In this document: positions 1 to 8,306 of the stretch, piece by piece
Layout: every line of letters starts with the position of its first letter
Numbering within the stretch: the stretch's first letter is position 1
NCBI GenBank assembly: GCA_050729835.1
Contig: JBOHLS010000003.1
Location: 115,194-179,193, forward strand
Reading direction: 5' to 3'
Source: REEB95 sp050729835
GTDB lineage: Bacteria > Pseudomonadota > Alphaproteobacteria > ATCC43930 > CGMCC-115725
Length of the DNA stretch: 64,000 bases
Notes under the pieces: generated by a model
The model's input: only the letters and a program-made list of their open reading frames with translations
The model's database searches: none
Told to the model about the DNA's origin: nothing
Translations under genes and position numbers: made by a program

Positions 1-2
1 AT

Positions 3-551
3 TGCGCCGCGTTCGTGAGCGACACCCTGCCCCAGCTCCAAAAGGATTGGATCGACACCGGCAAGGCCAAGCTGGTGTATCGCGATTATCCGCTCGATGA
101 GTCGGCGGCCCTGGCCTCGAGGATCGCGCGCTGCTTCCCGGAAGACCGCTATTTCCCCTTCATCGAGACGCTGTTCCAGAACCAGCGCGAATGGGCCTAT
201 AGCAGCGAGGCGTCGACCAAGGCCGCGCTGGCGCGCATCGCCAAGCTCGGCGGCATGAGCCAGGCGCAGTTCGACGCCTGCGCTAGCAACGAGAAACTTT
301 CCGATGCCGTGCTCAATTCGCGGCTCGTCGCCCAGAACCAGTACGGCATCGATTCGACGCCGACGTTCTTCATCAACGGCACCAAGGTGGTCGGCGACGT
401 GCCTTATGACGAGTTCGTCAAATACCTCAGCGGCAAGGCCAGCAAGGCGGCGCCGAACCCGGCCGGCCCAGCGACGGCGGCGAACGACGTCGATCGCGGT
501 GTGATCGCGACGATCCGGCACTGGTTCGGGTCCTTCATGTCGCGCACCTAG
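3..551 (+). CDS. DsbA-family thiol:disulfide oxidoreductase, 5'-truncated by the window edge
   Basis: The reading frame is open from base 3 and begins with Cys-Ala-Ala-Phe, which fits the second cysteine of a CPHC active site whose first half lies outside the window. The GTG at 15 is therefore probably not the start. The visible part holds the helical insertion and the cis-proline segment STPTFFING (about residues 117-125 counted from base 3) typical of DsbA/Com1-like thioredoxin-fold proteins. These act in the periplasm, oxidising or isomerising substrate cysteines. The C-terminal tail is rich in Ala and Pro. It ends 14 bases before smc on the same strand, a neighbour pair I recall from Rhodospirillales genomes. 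Signal peptide and first cysteine cannot be seen. Confidence 0.85.
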   Translation, partial: CAAFVSDTLPQLQKDWIDTGKAKLVYRDYPLDESAALASRIARCFPEDRYFPFIETLFQNQREWAYSSEASTKAALARIAKLGGMSQAQFDACASNEKLSDAVLNSRLVAQNQYGIDSTPTFFINGTKVVGDVPYDEFVKYLSGKASKAAPNPAGPATAANDVDRGVIATIRHWFGSFMSRT

Positions 552-565
552 CCCGCAGCCCGATC

Positions 566-3500
566 GTGCATTTCGCCAAGCTCCGACTCTCCGGCTTCAA
601 ATCCTTCGTCGACCCGACCGAACTCGTGATCGAGCCCGGCATGACCGGGATCGTCGGGCCGAACGGTTGTGGCAAGTCGAACATCCTCGATGCGATGCGC
701 TGGGTGATGGGCGAGACCTCGGCCAAGCGGCTGCGCGGCAGCGAGATGGACGACGTGATCTTCTCGGGCACGAGCGCGCGGCCCGCGCGCAACGTCGCCG
801 AAGTGATGCTGCACCTCGACAACGGCGCGCACGACGCGCCGCAGCCCTACGAGGCACATAACGAGATCCAGATCCAGCGCCGCATCGAGCGCGGCATCGG
901 CTCGGACTATCGCATCAACAGCCGCGACGTCCGCGCCCGCGACGTGCAGTTGCTGTTCGCCGACGTCGCCACCGGCGCCAATTCGAGCGCCATCCTGAGC
1001 CAGGGCCGCATCGGCGCAATCATCAGCGCCAAGCCCGCCGACCGCCGGATGCTGCTTGAGGAAGCCGCCGGCATCGCCGGCCTCCATTCGCGCCGACACG
1101 AGGCGGAGCTGCGCCTCAAGGCCGCCGAGACCAACCTGGCACGGCTCGACGACGTGCTGCGCACGCTCGAGACCCAGCTCGAGAGCCTGAAGAAGCAGGC
1201 GCGCCAGGCGCAACGCTATCGCCGCCTGTCGGATTGGATCCGCCGCGCCGAAGCGACCGTGCTGCATCTGCGCTACGCCGCCGCCACCGGCGAGCTGACG
1301 GCGTCGGAAGAGCGGCTGCGCGCCGCCGAACGCGTCGTCGCCGAACGCATGACCGCCGCCGCCGCGGCCGATCGGCTGCGCGAAGCCGCCGCTTCCGAGC
1401 TGCCGGCGCTGCGCCAGAGCGAGGCGGTGGCCTCGGCCGAGCTGCAACGACTGACCTTGGCGCGTCAGGCGCTCGACGACGAAGAGCGGCGCATCACCGC
1501 GGCGCGCCAATCAGCCGAGGCGCGGCTCGAACAGCTCGCCGCCGACCTCAAGCGCGAGGACGAACTCGCTGCCGACGCCCGCACCGCGCTGGCGCGGCTT
1601 GGCGAGGAACGCCAGTCGCTCGCCGCGGCCCAGCAGGACGAACGGCACGCGCAGGCGAAAGCGACCGAGGATCTGGCGCGCGCCGCCGAAGCGGTGGGGA
1701 CGCTCGACGCCCAGATCACCGCGCTGACCGAGCGCGTCGCCGCCGAGGAGGCGCGCCGCGCCGCCTTGACGACGCGGATCGCCGAAGCCGGCGAGCGCCA
1801 AGCCCGCCTCAAGGACCGCGCCGACGAGATCGCGCGCCAACGCACAGCGCTCGAAGCCGAGGCCGGTGCCCGCGGCGTCGGCGCCGAAATCCTGGCCGCG
1901 CTCAAGGCGGCGGACGCTGCCGCGGAAGAAAGCCGCGCCGCCATGGCAGCCGCCGAACAAGCCCTGGCCGAGGCGCAAGCCGCCGAGGCCGAGGCGCGCG
2001 CGCCGCTGGAAGCGGCCGAGATGAACCGGACCAAGCTCAAGGCCGAGAGCGAGGCCCTGCAACAGCTGTTGGCCAAGCCCGACCAAGACAAATGGCCGGC
2101 GGTGCTCGACGCCATCCAGGTGGCGCACGGCTTCGAGGCGGCGCTCGGCGCCGCGCTCGGCGACGATCTGACCGCACCGACCGACACCGCCGCGCCGGCG
2201 CACTGGTTCGGCCTTCCCGACTATGCCGATGCGCCGCCGCTGCCGGCCGGTCTGGCGCGGCTGTCGGAGCACGTCACCGCGCCGCCGCCATTGATCCGCC
2301 GCCTCAATCAGATCGGCGTCGTCGCGACGGCCGCCGAAGGCGAGCGGCTCCAGGCGGAATTGCGGCCGGGCCAGCGGCTGGTCAGCCGCGACGGTGGCCT
2401 GTGGCGCTGGGACGGTTTCCGCCGCCTGCCGGGCGCGCCGGCGGCCGCGACCCAGCGGCTCAAACAGCGCCACCGCCTGACCGAACTGGCGCACGAACTG
2501 CAAGATGCCGAAACCGAGGTCGCCCGACGGCAGGGCGCGCTCGAAGCGGCGCATCGCCACATGCGCGAGCGGGCCGAAGCCGATCGTCAGGCCCGCCAAC
2601 GCGCCCGCGAGACACTCGACGCGCTGGCCGATATCCGCAGTCATGAAGCCGAGCTGGCCCGCGCCGCCGCTGCCATCGTCTCGCGGCGCGTGGCGCTCGA
2701 AGAAGCGGCGCAGCGGCTGACGCTCGATCGCGCCGAGGCCGAGGCGGAAGCCGGCGCGGCGCGCACCGCGCTTGACGCCCTGCCCGACCCGACCAAGGGC
2801 CGCGACGAGATTCAAGTGGCGCGCGGCAATCTTGCCGAGCGGCGCGCCTTGCAGCAGGCGCATCAGGGCGAGCACGACCGGCTGGTGCGCGAGGCGGCAG
2901 CGCGCGGCGAGCGGCTGACGGCAATCGGCGTCGAGCTGCAATCGTGGGAGCAGCGCGCCGAGGCGGCTTCCCGCCAGCGCCAGACGCTCGAAGGCCGGCG
3001 CAATGCGTTGCATGCCGAGATCGAATCGCTTGCGCAGCGGCCGCGAGAAATCGCCGTCGAGCGCGACAAGCTGGCCGAGACCATCGCCGGCTCGACGGCG
3101 CGCCGCAACCAGGCAGCGGACGCGCTGGCGGCGGGTGAAGCCAGGCTGGGCGAGGCGGACAAGACCGCGCGTGCGGCCGAGGCCGCCGCCGGCGAGGCGC
3201 GCGAGGAACGGGTGCGCGCCGAAGGCATCCGCGATCAGGCGGTGCTCGCGCGCACAACCATCGCCGAAGCCATCGCCGAAAAGTTGCAGGCCAAGCCAGG
3301 CGAAGTCCTGGCCGCGGCCGGCATCGAGCCCGACGAGGAGCTGCCCGAGATCGGTGCCGCCACCACGCGGCTCGAGCGCCTGTTGCGCGAACGCGAGAAC
3401 ATGGGCCCGGTGAACCTGGTCGCCGAGGCGGAATCGCGCGAGATCGAGGAGCGCCTCAACGGCCTTAATCGCGAGCGCGAGGACCTGGTCGGCGCCATCG

Positions 3501-4033
3501 CCAAGCTGCGCCAGGGCATCGCCGCGCTCAACCGCGAGGGCCGCGAGCGCCTGCTCGCTGCTTTCACCCAGGTCAACGATCATTTCGGCAAGCTGTTCGT
3601 GCGGCTGTTCGGCGGCGGCAACGCCCATCTGCGGCTCGACCCGGGCGAGGACGATGATCCGCTCCAGGCCGGGCTCGAGATCATGGCGAGCCCGCCGGGC
3701 AAGAAGCTGCAGAATCTGACGCTGCTGTCGGGCGGCGAGCAGGCGCTCACCGCGTTGGCGCTGCTGTTTGCCGTCTTCCTCACCAACCCGGCGCCGATCT
3801 GCGTTCTCGACGAGGTCGACGCGCCGCTTGACGACGCCAACGTGGATCGCTTCTGCCGCCTGGTCGCCGAGATTGCCGAAAGCGCGGAGACCCGGTTCCT
3901 GATCATCACCCACCACCGCCTGACCATGGCGCGGGTTGACCGGCTCTACGGCGTCACCATGGGCGAAAAAGGCGTGTCGCAGCTGGTTTCAGTCGACCTC
4001 CAAGGCATCGAGCAGCTTCGTCGCACCGCTTGA
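566..4033 (+). CDS. smc: Chromosome segregation ATPase SMC
   Basis: SMC is the ATP-driven condensin subunit that organises and separates the replicated chromosome. The product is 1155 residues, the usual SMC length. The N-terminal head carries Walker A GPNGCGKSN at residues 31-39. Two long Ala/Glu/Arg-rich coiled-coil stretches (about 170-500 and 670-960) flank a globular hinge near 510-650. The C-terminal head has the ABC signature LSGGEQ at 1054-1059 and Walker B with LDEVDAPLDD near 1080-1090. The start is the GTG at 566, giving the expected opening HFAKLRLSGFKSF. The partner genes scpA and scpB are not in the window. A promoter for the atp operon lies just after its stop codon. Confidence 0.97.
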   Translation: MHFAKLRLSGFKSFVDPTELVIEPGMTGIVGPNGCGKSNILDAMRWVMGETSAKRLRGSEMDDVIFSGTSARPARNVAEVMLHLDNGAHDAPQPYEAHNEIQIQRRIERGIGSDYRINSRDVRARDVQLLFADVATGANSSAILSQGRIGAIISAKPADRRMLLEEAAGIAGLHSRRHEAELRLKAAETNLARLDDVLRTLETQLESLKKQARQAQRYRRLSDWIRRAEATVLHLRYAAATGELTASEERLRAAERVVAERMTAAAAADRLREAAASELPALRQSEAVASAELQRLTLARQALDDEERRITAARQSAEARLEQLAADLKREDELAADARTALARLGEERQSLAAAQQDERHAQAKATEDLARAAEAVGTLDAQITALTERVAAEEARRAALTTRIAEAGERQARLKDRADEIARQRTALEAEAGARGVGAEILAALKAADAAAEESRAAMAAAEQALAEAQAAEAEARAPLEAAEMNRTKLKAESEALQQLLAKPDQDKWPAVLDAIQVAHGFEAALGAALGDDLTAPTDTAAPAHWFGLPDYADAPPLPAGLARLSEHVTAPPPLIRRLNQIGVVATAAEGERLQAELRPGQRLVSRDGGLWRWDGFRRLPGAPAAATQRLKQRHRLTELAHELQDAETEVARRQGALEAAHRHMRERAEADRQARQRARETLDALADIRSHEAELARAAAAIVSRRVALEEAAQRLTLDRAEAEAEAGAARTALDALPDPTKGRDEIQVARGNLAERRALQQAHQGEHDRLVREAAARGERLTAIGVELQSWEQRAEAASRQRQTLEGRRNALHAEIESLAQRPREIAVERDKLAETIAGSTARRNQAADALAAGEARLGEADKTARAAEAAAGEAREERVRAEGIRDQAVLARTTIAEAIAEKLQAKPGEVLAAAGIEPDEELPEIGAATTRLERLLRERENMGPVNLVAEAESREIEERLNGLNREREDLVGAIAKLRQGIAALNREGRERLLAAFTQVNDHFGKLFVRLFGGGNAHLRLDPGEDDDPLQAGLEIMASPPGKKLQNLTLLSGGEQALTALALLFAVFLTNPAPICVLDEVDAPLDDANVDRFCRLVAEIAESAETRFLIITHHRLTMARVDRLYGVTMGEKGVSQLVSVDLQGIEQLRRTA

Positions 4034-4051
4034 TTTGGCGCTTTCCCGCGC

Positions 4052-4080
4052 TTGACTCGCCGGACCACGCCTTTTAGAAG
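4052..4080 (+). promoter_or_regulatory. Candidate sigma-70 promoter of the Fo ATP synthase operon
   Basis: TTGACT at 4052-4057 and TAGAAG at 4075-4080 are separated by 17 bases, between the smc stop and atpI. Four or more positions of each hexamer match the consensus. It would give a leader of about 75 bases before the atpI ATG. Seen by eye only; no transcription start is known. Confidence 0.5.
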
Positions 4081-4166
4081 ATGCGCGCCTTTCCGGCGCG
4101 GGGGGAGTTGCCGCGCGCCCGCGACGCAGGAAAATCTCTCAAGTATCCCCAGTGGTTGGGTCGGTC

Positions 4167-4475
4167 ATGGGTGAGGATCCGGGTAAAGTACATGGTGACC
4201 GGGGGTCGTTCGATCAGCGCCTGGAAGCGGCACGGCGGAGTGCCGGACTGGACGATGACGAGGCCGCTTCGCGCCCGACCGGGGGCAACGCGCTCAACCT
4301 CGCGATGCAATTGGGCGCCGAGATGGTTGCGGCGCTCGCGGTCGCCATCGCCCTCGGCTACGGGTTGGACAAGCTGCTCCACACCTCGCCGTGGTTCATG
4401 ATCGGCTTCGTGCCGATCGGGGCGGCGGCCGGCGTTTTCAACCTGGTGCGGGCGATGGGAACGTCGAAGGACTGA
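4167..4475 (+). CDS. atpI: ATP synthase protein I (AtpI/AtpZ-type accessory protein)
   Basis: AtpI-type proteins are small membrane proteins encoded at the head of atp operons and help assemble the c-ring. This product is about 102 residues: a charged N-terminal segment, then two hydrophobic helices (about 47-67 and 75-95) with the family pattern GAEMVAALAVAIALGYGLD. I chose ATG 4167, which gives MGEDPGKV. A GTG at 4152 in the same frame would add five residues and cannot be excluded. It lies 13 bases before atpB and belongs to the same operon. Confidence 0.85.
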   Translation: MGEDPGKVHGDRGSFDQRLEAARRSAGLDDDEAASRPTGGNALNLAMQLGAEMVAALAVAIALGYGLDKLLHTSPWFMIGFVPIGAAAGVFNLVRAMGTSKD

Positions 4476-4488
4476 CTCGGGATACGGT

Positions 4489-5244
4489 ATGGCTCAGAAA
4501 CAAGCAATCGACGCGCTCGGCCAATTCAAGCTGACCACCGGACTTGGCGGGTTGGGTCGCGCCTCCGATTTCACCAATTCGAACGAGATGATGCTGCTCG
4601 CCGCGGTCATCGTGGTGGCGCTCTTTATCGTCGCGCTCCGGCATCGCGCGCTCGTGCCCGGCCGATTGCAGGGCCTTGCCGAGCTGACCTATGAATTCGT
4701 CTACCAGATGGTGCTTGACACCATCGGGCCGGAAGGCAAGCGCTTCTTTCCCTTCGTGTTCACGCTCTTCGCCTTCATCCTGCTCGGCAACGTGCTCGGC
4801 CTATTTCCGTATTTCTTCGCCTTCACGAGCCACATCGCGATCACCGGGGCGCTCGCCGTCTTCGTCTTCGTGCTCTCGACCCTCGTTGGCTTCTGGTATC
4901 ACGGAATCGGCTTCCTGAAGTTCTTCTCGCCGCCCGGCGTCCCCGTCTGGCTGCTGCCGCTGCTGATTCCGATCGAGATCGTCTCGTACGCCTCGCGGCC
5001 GATCTCCCTTTCGGTCCGACTTTTCGCCAACATGACCGCCGGCCACGTGATGTGGGAAGTCTTCGCCGGCTTCATGCTGCTGCTGGTCGCGAGCATGGGC
5101 GCGGTCGGCGTCGTGGCATCGATCATCCCGCTCGGCCTGAACATCGCGCTGGCGGCCCTCGAATTCCTGGTCGCCGTTCTGCAGGCCTACGTCTTCGCCG
5201 TGCTCACCTGCCTCTATCTGCACGACGCAATCCATATGCACTGA
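4489..5244 (+). CDS. atpB: F0 ATP synthase subunit a
   Basis: Subunit a forms the two proton half-channels of the membrane rotor-stator of ATP synthase. The 251-residue product has at least five hydrophobic helices and the near-invariant segment SVRLFANMTAGH, in which Arg177 is the residue that faces the c-ring carboxylate. The C-terminal helix is the family's conserved LQAYVFAVLTCLYLHDA. Second gene of the Fo operon. The F1 genes (atpH, A, G, D, C) are absent from the window, which is the normal split arrangement in alphaproteobacteria. Confidence 0.97.
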   Translation: MAQKQAIDALGQFKLTTGLGGLGRASDFTNSNEMMLLAAVIVVALFIVALRHRALVPGRLQGLAELTYEFVYQMVLDTIGPEGKRFFPFVFTLFAFILLGNVLGLFPYFFAFTSHIAITGALAVFVFVLSTLVGFWYHGIGFLKFFSPPGVPVWLLPLLIPIEIVSYASRPISLSVRLFANMTAGHVMWEVFAGFMLLLVASMGAVGVVASIIPLGLNIALAALEFLVAVLQAYVFAVLTCLYLHDAIHMH

Positions 5245-5314
5245 CACTCAGTCGAGCGTTGCGCCGTCAAACCACTTCGTCCATAAGTTCGCCAGATTGG
5301 AAAGGATCTCTGAC

Positions 5315-5548
5315 ATGGATATCGACTCTGCCCTCCTTGCCCGCGACCTCGGTGCCGGCCTTGCCACCATCGGCGTCGCCGGCGCCGGTGTCGGCATCGG
5401 CAATCTTTTCGGCTCGTTCGTGAGCGCCGTCGGCCGCAACCCGGCTGTCCGCGACCGCTTGTTCCGCGACGTGCTGCTGGGGTTCGCGCTGACCGAAGCC
5501 GTCGCGCTCTACGCCCTGGTGATCGCGCTGATCATCCTGTTCGCCTGA
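5315..5548 (+). CDS. atpE: F0 ATP synthase subunit c
   Basis: The 77-residue product is a two-helix hairpin that oligomerises into the proton-driven c-ring. The first helix is glycine-rich (residues 11-36), the polar loop has the conserved Arg41-Asn42-Pro43, and the second helix has Glu61 as the proton carrier. The start is ATG 5315, preceded by the ribosome site AAAGGA at 5300-5305. An upstream TTG at 5297 in frame would add six residues but overlaps that site. A 70-base spacer separates it from atpB; c-subunit genes usually need extra translation, and the spacer may serve that. Confidence 0.96.
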   Translation: MDIDSALLARDLGAGLATIGVAGAGVGIGNLFGSFVSAVGRNPAVRDRLFRDVLLGFALTEAVALYALVIALIILFA

Positions 5549-5581
5549 TTGACGTCATCGCCCGTCATCAAGCGTCCCGCC

Positions 5582-6157
5582 ATGCGCTTTGCACGCTCAG
5601 CCACGGTAGCCGGACTCGCGGTCGCGTTATCGACCGCGTCTGCGAGCGCCATCGCGGCCGAAAGCGCGATGCCGCAGATGGATTTCGCCGATCCGCTCAC
5701 CTTCGCGCAGGTGATCTGGATGGCGGTGATCATGATCGTGCTGTACGTCCTGATGGCGCGGTGGGCGCTGCCGCAGCTCGGCAGCGTGATCGAGAACCGC
5801 AAACGGCGCATCGACGAGGATCTCAAGGCGGCGTCGCAGGCCCGGACCGAGGCGACCCGGGTGGTCGCGGAAGTCGAGCAAGCCATCCGCAACGCCCACA
5901 GCGAGGGCCAAGCCGCCATCGCCAGCGCGATGGCCGAGGCCGAGAACAAGACGCGGGCCGAGTCGGATAAGCTGAAAGCCCGCCTCGACGCGGATTTGGC
6001 CCGCGCCAAGGCGGAAATCGAGCAGACCCGACGCGCGGCCTTGGCGGTGCTGCGCCCGGTGGCCGAGGACGTGGCGCGCGCGCTGGTCGAGCGGCTGACC
6101 GGTCGTCACGCGGAGCGCGCCGCGGTCGCCCAGGCTTTGGACGCGGCTCAGCGGTAG
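5582..6157 (+). CDS. atpF': F0 ATP synthase subunit b'
   Basis: One of two peripheral-stalk subunits; b' pairs with b to hold F1 against rotation, a heterodimer typical of phototrophs and alphaproteobacteria. From ATG 5582 the product is 191 residues. It has a hydrophobic N-terminal stretch resembling a signal sequence, a membrane helix (FAQVIWMAVIMIVLYVLMA) and then a long Ala/Glu/Arg coiled coil. A TTG at 5549 directly behind the atpE stop is in frame and would add 11 residues; I prefer the ATG because it begins a signal-like segment. The gene ends 9 bases before atpF. Confidence 0.9.
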   Translation: MRFARSATVAGLAVALSTASASAIAAESAMPQMDFADPLTFAQVIWMAVIMIVLYVLMARWALPQLGSVIENRKRRIDEDLKAASQARTEATRVVAEVEQAIRNAHSEGQAAIASAMAEAENKTRAESDKLKARLDADLARAKAEIEQTRRAALAVLRPVAEDVARALVERLTGRHAERAAVAQALDAAQR

Positions 6158-6166
6158 AAACCGATC

Positions 6167-6691
6167 ATGGAATACGCCGCGCTGCACGGGATCATCTGGG
6201 CCAAGGGGACCTTCTGGGTCACCGTCGCCGTCCTCATCTTCCTGGCGCTCGCCGGACGGAAGATCGTCGCCGCTATCGTCCAAATGCTCGACGATCGCAG
6301 CGCGGAAATCCGCCGCCAGCTCGACGAGGCGGCGCGCCTGCGCGCCGAGGCCGAGGCCATGCTGAAAGATGCTGAAACGCGCAAGAGCCAGGCTTTGGCC
6401 CAGGTGCACGACATGCTCGCCGCCGCATCGCGCGACGCCGAGCGGCTGGCCGCCAAGCTGATCGCCGAGGCGCACGCCGTCGCCAAGCGCCGCGAGCAGA
6501 TGGTCGAGGAACAGATCGTCGCGGCGCGTCACGCCGCAGTCGAGGATATCCAGCAGCAAGCCGCCGCGCTGGCATGCCGGGCGACCGAAATCGTCCTGCG
6601 CCAGATGACCGGCAGTGAGCAAGGCAAGCAACTCATCGATGCCTCGATCACCGGCTTGCCCGAGGCCTTCAGCCGACGCGCCGCCTACTGA
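6167..6691 (+). CDS. atpF: F0 ATP synthase subunit b
   Basis: The second stalk subunit, 174 residues: one N-terminal membrane helix (about 14-32, TFWVTVAVLIFLALAG) followed by a charged coiled coil running to the C-terminus, the classical b-subunit layout. It is the last gene of the Fo operon. Its stop codon (6689-6691) is one base from the stop codon of the convergent alanine dehydrogenase gene, so no separate terminator can exist between them. Confidence 0.95.
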   Translation: MEYAALHGIIWAKGTFWVTVAVLIFLALAGRKIVAAIVQMLDDRSAEIRRQLDEAARLRAEAEAMLKDAETRKSQALAQVHDMLAAASRDAERLAAKLIAEAHAVAKRREQMVEEQIVAARHAAVEDIQQQAAALACRATEIVLRQMTGSEQGKQLIDASITGLPEAFSRRAAY

Positions 6692-6692
6692 G

Positions 6693-7823
6693 TTACGCCC
6701 CGCCCGGTGCGGTAGCCGCCTGCTCGGGCGCGAGATAGACGGCGCCAAGCGATTGCGCCACCGCCGGATGGGTGACGCGGCCGGCCTGGATGTTGAGCCC
6801 GGCCATCAAGTTGCGGTCCTCGGCGACCGCCCGCTTCCAGCCCTTGCCCGCCAGCGCCAGTACGTAGGGCAGCGTCGCGTTGTTGAGAGCGAAAGTCGAG
6901 GTGCGCGCGACCGCGCCCGGCATGTTGGTGACGCAATAATGGATCACGCCGTCCTCGACATAGGTCGGATCGGCATGCGTCGTCGGCCGGCTGGTCTCGC
7001 AGCAGCCGCCCTGGTCGATCGAAATGTCGACGATCACCGAGCCCGGCCGCATGCGTTTTACCATGTCGCGCGTCACCAGCCGGGGCGTCGCCGCGCCGGC
7101 GACCAGCGCGGCGCCGATCACCAGATCGGCCTCAACCACCTCGCGCTCGATGTTCTCGATCGTCGAGAACAGCGTATGGAGTTGCGAGCCGAACTGGAGG
7201 TCGAGGGCGTAGAGCCGCGCCAGCTGCTTGTCGATCACCGTGACATGCGCCTCCATGCCCATGGCGACGCGCGCGGCGTTGGTGCCGGCGACGCCGCCGC
7301 CGAGCACGACGACGCGCGCGGCCGACACGCCGGGCACGCCGCCGAGGAGAACGCCGGCGCCGCCCTGTTCCTTCTCGAGGCAATGCGCGCCGACCTGCAC
7401 CGCCATGCGGCCGGCGACCTCGCTCATCGGCGCCAGAAGCGGCAGCCCGCCGCGCGCGTCGGTCACCGTCTCGTAGGCGATGCAGGTGGCGCCGGAGCAC
7501 AGCAAGCCGTCGGCCTGCTGGCGATCGGCGGCGAGATGGAGATAGGTGAATAGCACCTGGCCGCGGCGCAGCATCGCGATCTCGGCCGGCTGGGGCTCCT
7601 TCACCTTGACGATCAGCTCGGCCTTGGCGAAGACCTCGGCCGCACTGGCCGCGACGCTCGCACCGGCACGGCGATAGGCCTCGTCATCGAAGCCGATGCC
7701 GCCGCCGGCGCCGCTTTCGATCACCACCGTCTGGCCGTGATGGACGAGCTCGCGGACGCTGCCCGGCACCAGGCCGACGCGGTATTCATGGGTCTTGATC
7801 TCCTTCGGCACGCCGACCAGCAT
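6693..7823 (-). CDS. ald: Alanine dehydrogenase
   Basis: NAD-dependent interconversion of L-alanine with pyruvate plus ammonia. From the ATG at 7823 the protein is 376 residues (family about 370) and starts MLVGVPKEIK, the standard opening. Lys75 and His96 fall at exactly the numbers of the catalytic Lys and His in well-studied alanine dehydrogenases. The NAD-binding glycine motif GGGVAG is at 176-181. The open frame extends 48 codons further upstream but overlaps the divergent neighbour, so the ATG is preferred. It is transcribed toward atpF and is divergent from the PCu(A)C-like gene, with 33 bases between the two starts. Confidence 0.95.
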   Translation of the reverse strand: MLVGVPKEIKTHEYRVGLVPGSVRELVHHGQTVVIESGAGGGIGFDDEAYRRAGASVAASAAEVFAKAELIVKVKEPQPAEIAMLRRGQVLFTYLHLAADRQQADGLLCSGATCIAYETVTDARGGLPLLAPMSEVAGRMAVQVGAHCLEKEQGGAGVLLGGVPGVSAARVVVLGGGVAGTNAARVAMGMEAHVTVIDKQLARLYALDLQFGSQLHTLFSTIENIEREVVEADLVIGAALVAGAATPRLVTRDMVKRMRPGSVIVDISIDQGGCCETSRPTTHADPTYVEDGVIHYCVTNMPGAVARTSTFALNNATLPYVLALAGKGWKRAVAEDRNLMAGLNIQAGRVTHPAVAQSLGAVYLAPEQAATAPGGA

Positions 7824-7856
7824 GGTCACCCCCGTCCTTGATCCCGTGAACCGCGG

Positions 7857-8306
7857 ATGAACCGTCGCAGCCTGCTCATCGCGCCGTTGGTCTGCCTCCT
7901 GGCGTCGCTTGGCGCGCCGCGCGCCCGCGCCCATTCCTACAAGCTCGGCATGATCGAGATCGGCCACCCTTGGGCCGAGCCCTCGACCGGCGACATTGCC
8001 GCCGTCTTTATGGCGCTCGCCAATATGGGCGACAAGCCCGACCGGCTGACCGGCGCCGCGGCGCCGATTGCCGATGCCGTGCTATTCCAGGACTACGGCA
8101 ACCATCCGGTCGATTCGTTCGCGTTGCAGCCAAAGCAGCCGGTGGCGTTGCGCCCCGGCGGGCCCCGAATCGTATTGCAAAGCGTGAAGCGCCCGCTCGT
8201 GATTGGCGACGACTTTCCGCTGACGCTGCGCTTCGCCGCCGCCGGCGACATCACGGTCATGGTGGTGGTCGAGCACGGACCGGCGGAGCCGACACCGGCG
8301 CGTTAA
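7857..8306 (+). CDS. Periplasmic PCu(A)C/DUF461-like protein without the usual metal ligands
   Basis: A 149-residue exported protein. A signal peptide is clear (Arg3-Arg4, hydrophobic 6-20, likely cleavage after Ala-Arg-Ala near 25). The mature part follows the PCu(A)C beta-sandwich pattern: HPWAEPSTGDIAAVFMAL, GDKPDRLTGAAAP, a PGG turn and PLTLRFAAAGDITV near the end. PCu(A)C proteins hand copper to cytochrome oxidase through two His/Met pairs; here the places where HxM and RMR would stand read LFQDYGNHP and SFALQP, so copper binding as described for the family is doubtful. Its last 50 bases overlap the 3' end of the convergent oxidase gene. The family assignment is by pattern only. Confidence 0.7.
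   Translation: MNRRSLLIAPLVCLLASLGAPRARAHSYKLGMIEIGHPWAEPSTGDIAAVFMALANMGDKPDRLTGAAAPIADAVLFQDYGNHPVDSFALQPKQPVALRPGGPRIVLQSVKRPLVIGDDFPLTLRFAAAGDITVMVVVEHGPAEPTPAR

Noticed and set aside
548..3916. Two very long open frames (320 and 801 codons) antisense to smc
   Set aside because: In GC-rich genes with strong third-position bias the opposite strand often stays open. The translations are Arg/Gly/Leu/Gln-rich without family features, and smc is complete on the + strand.
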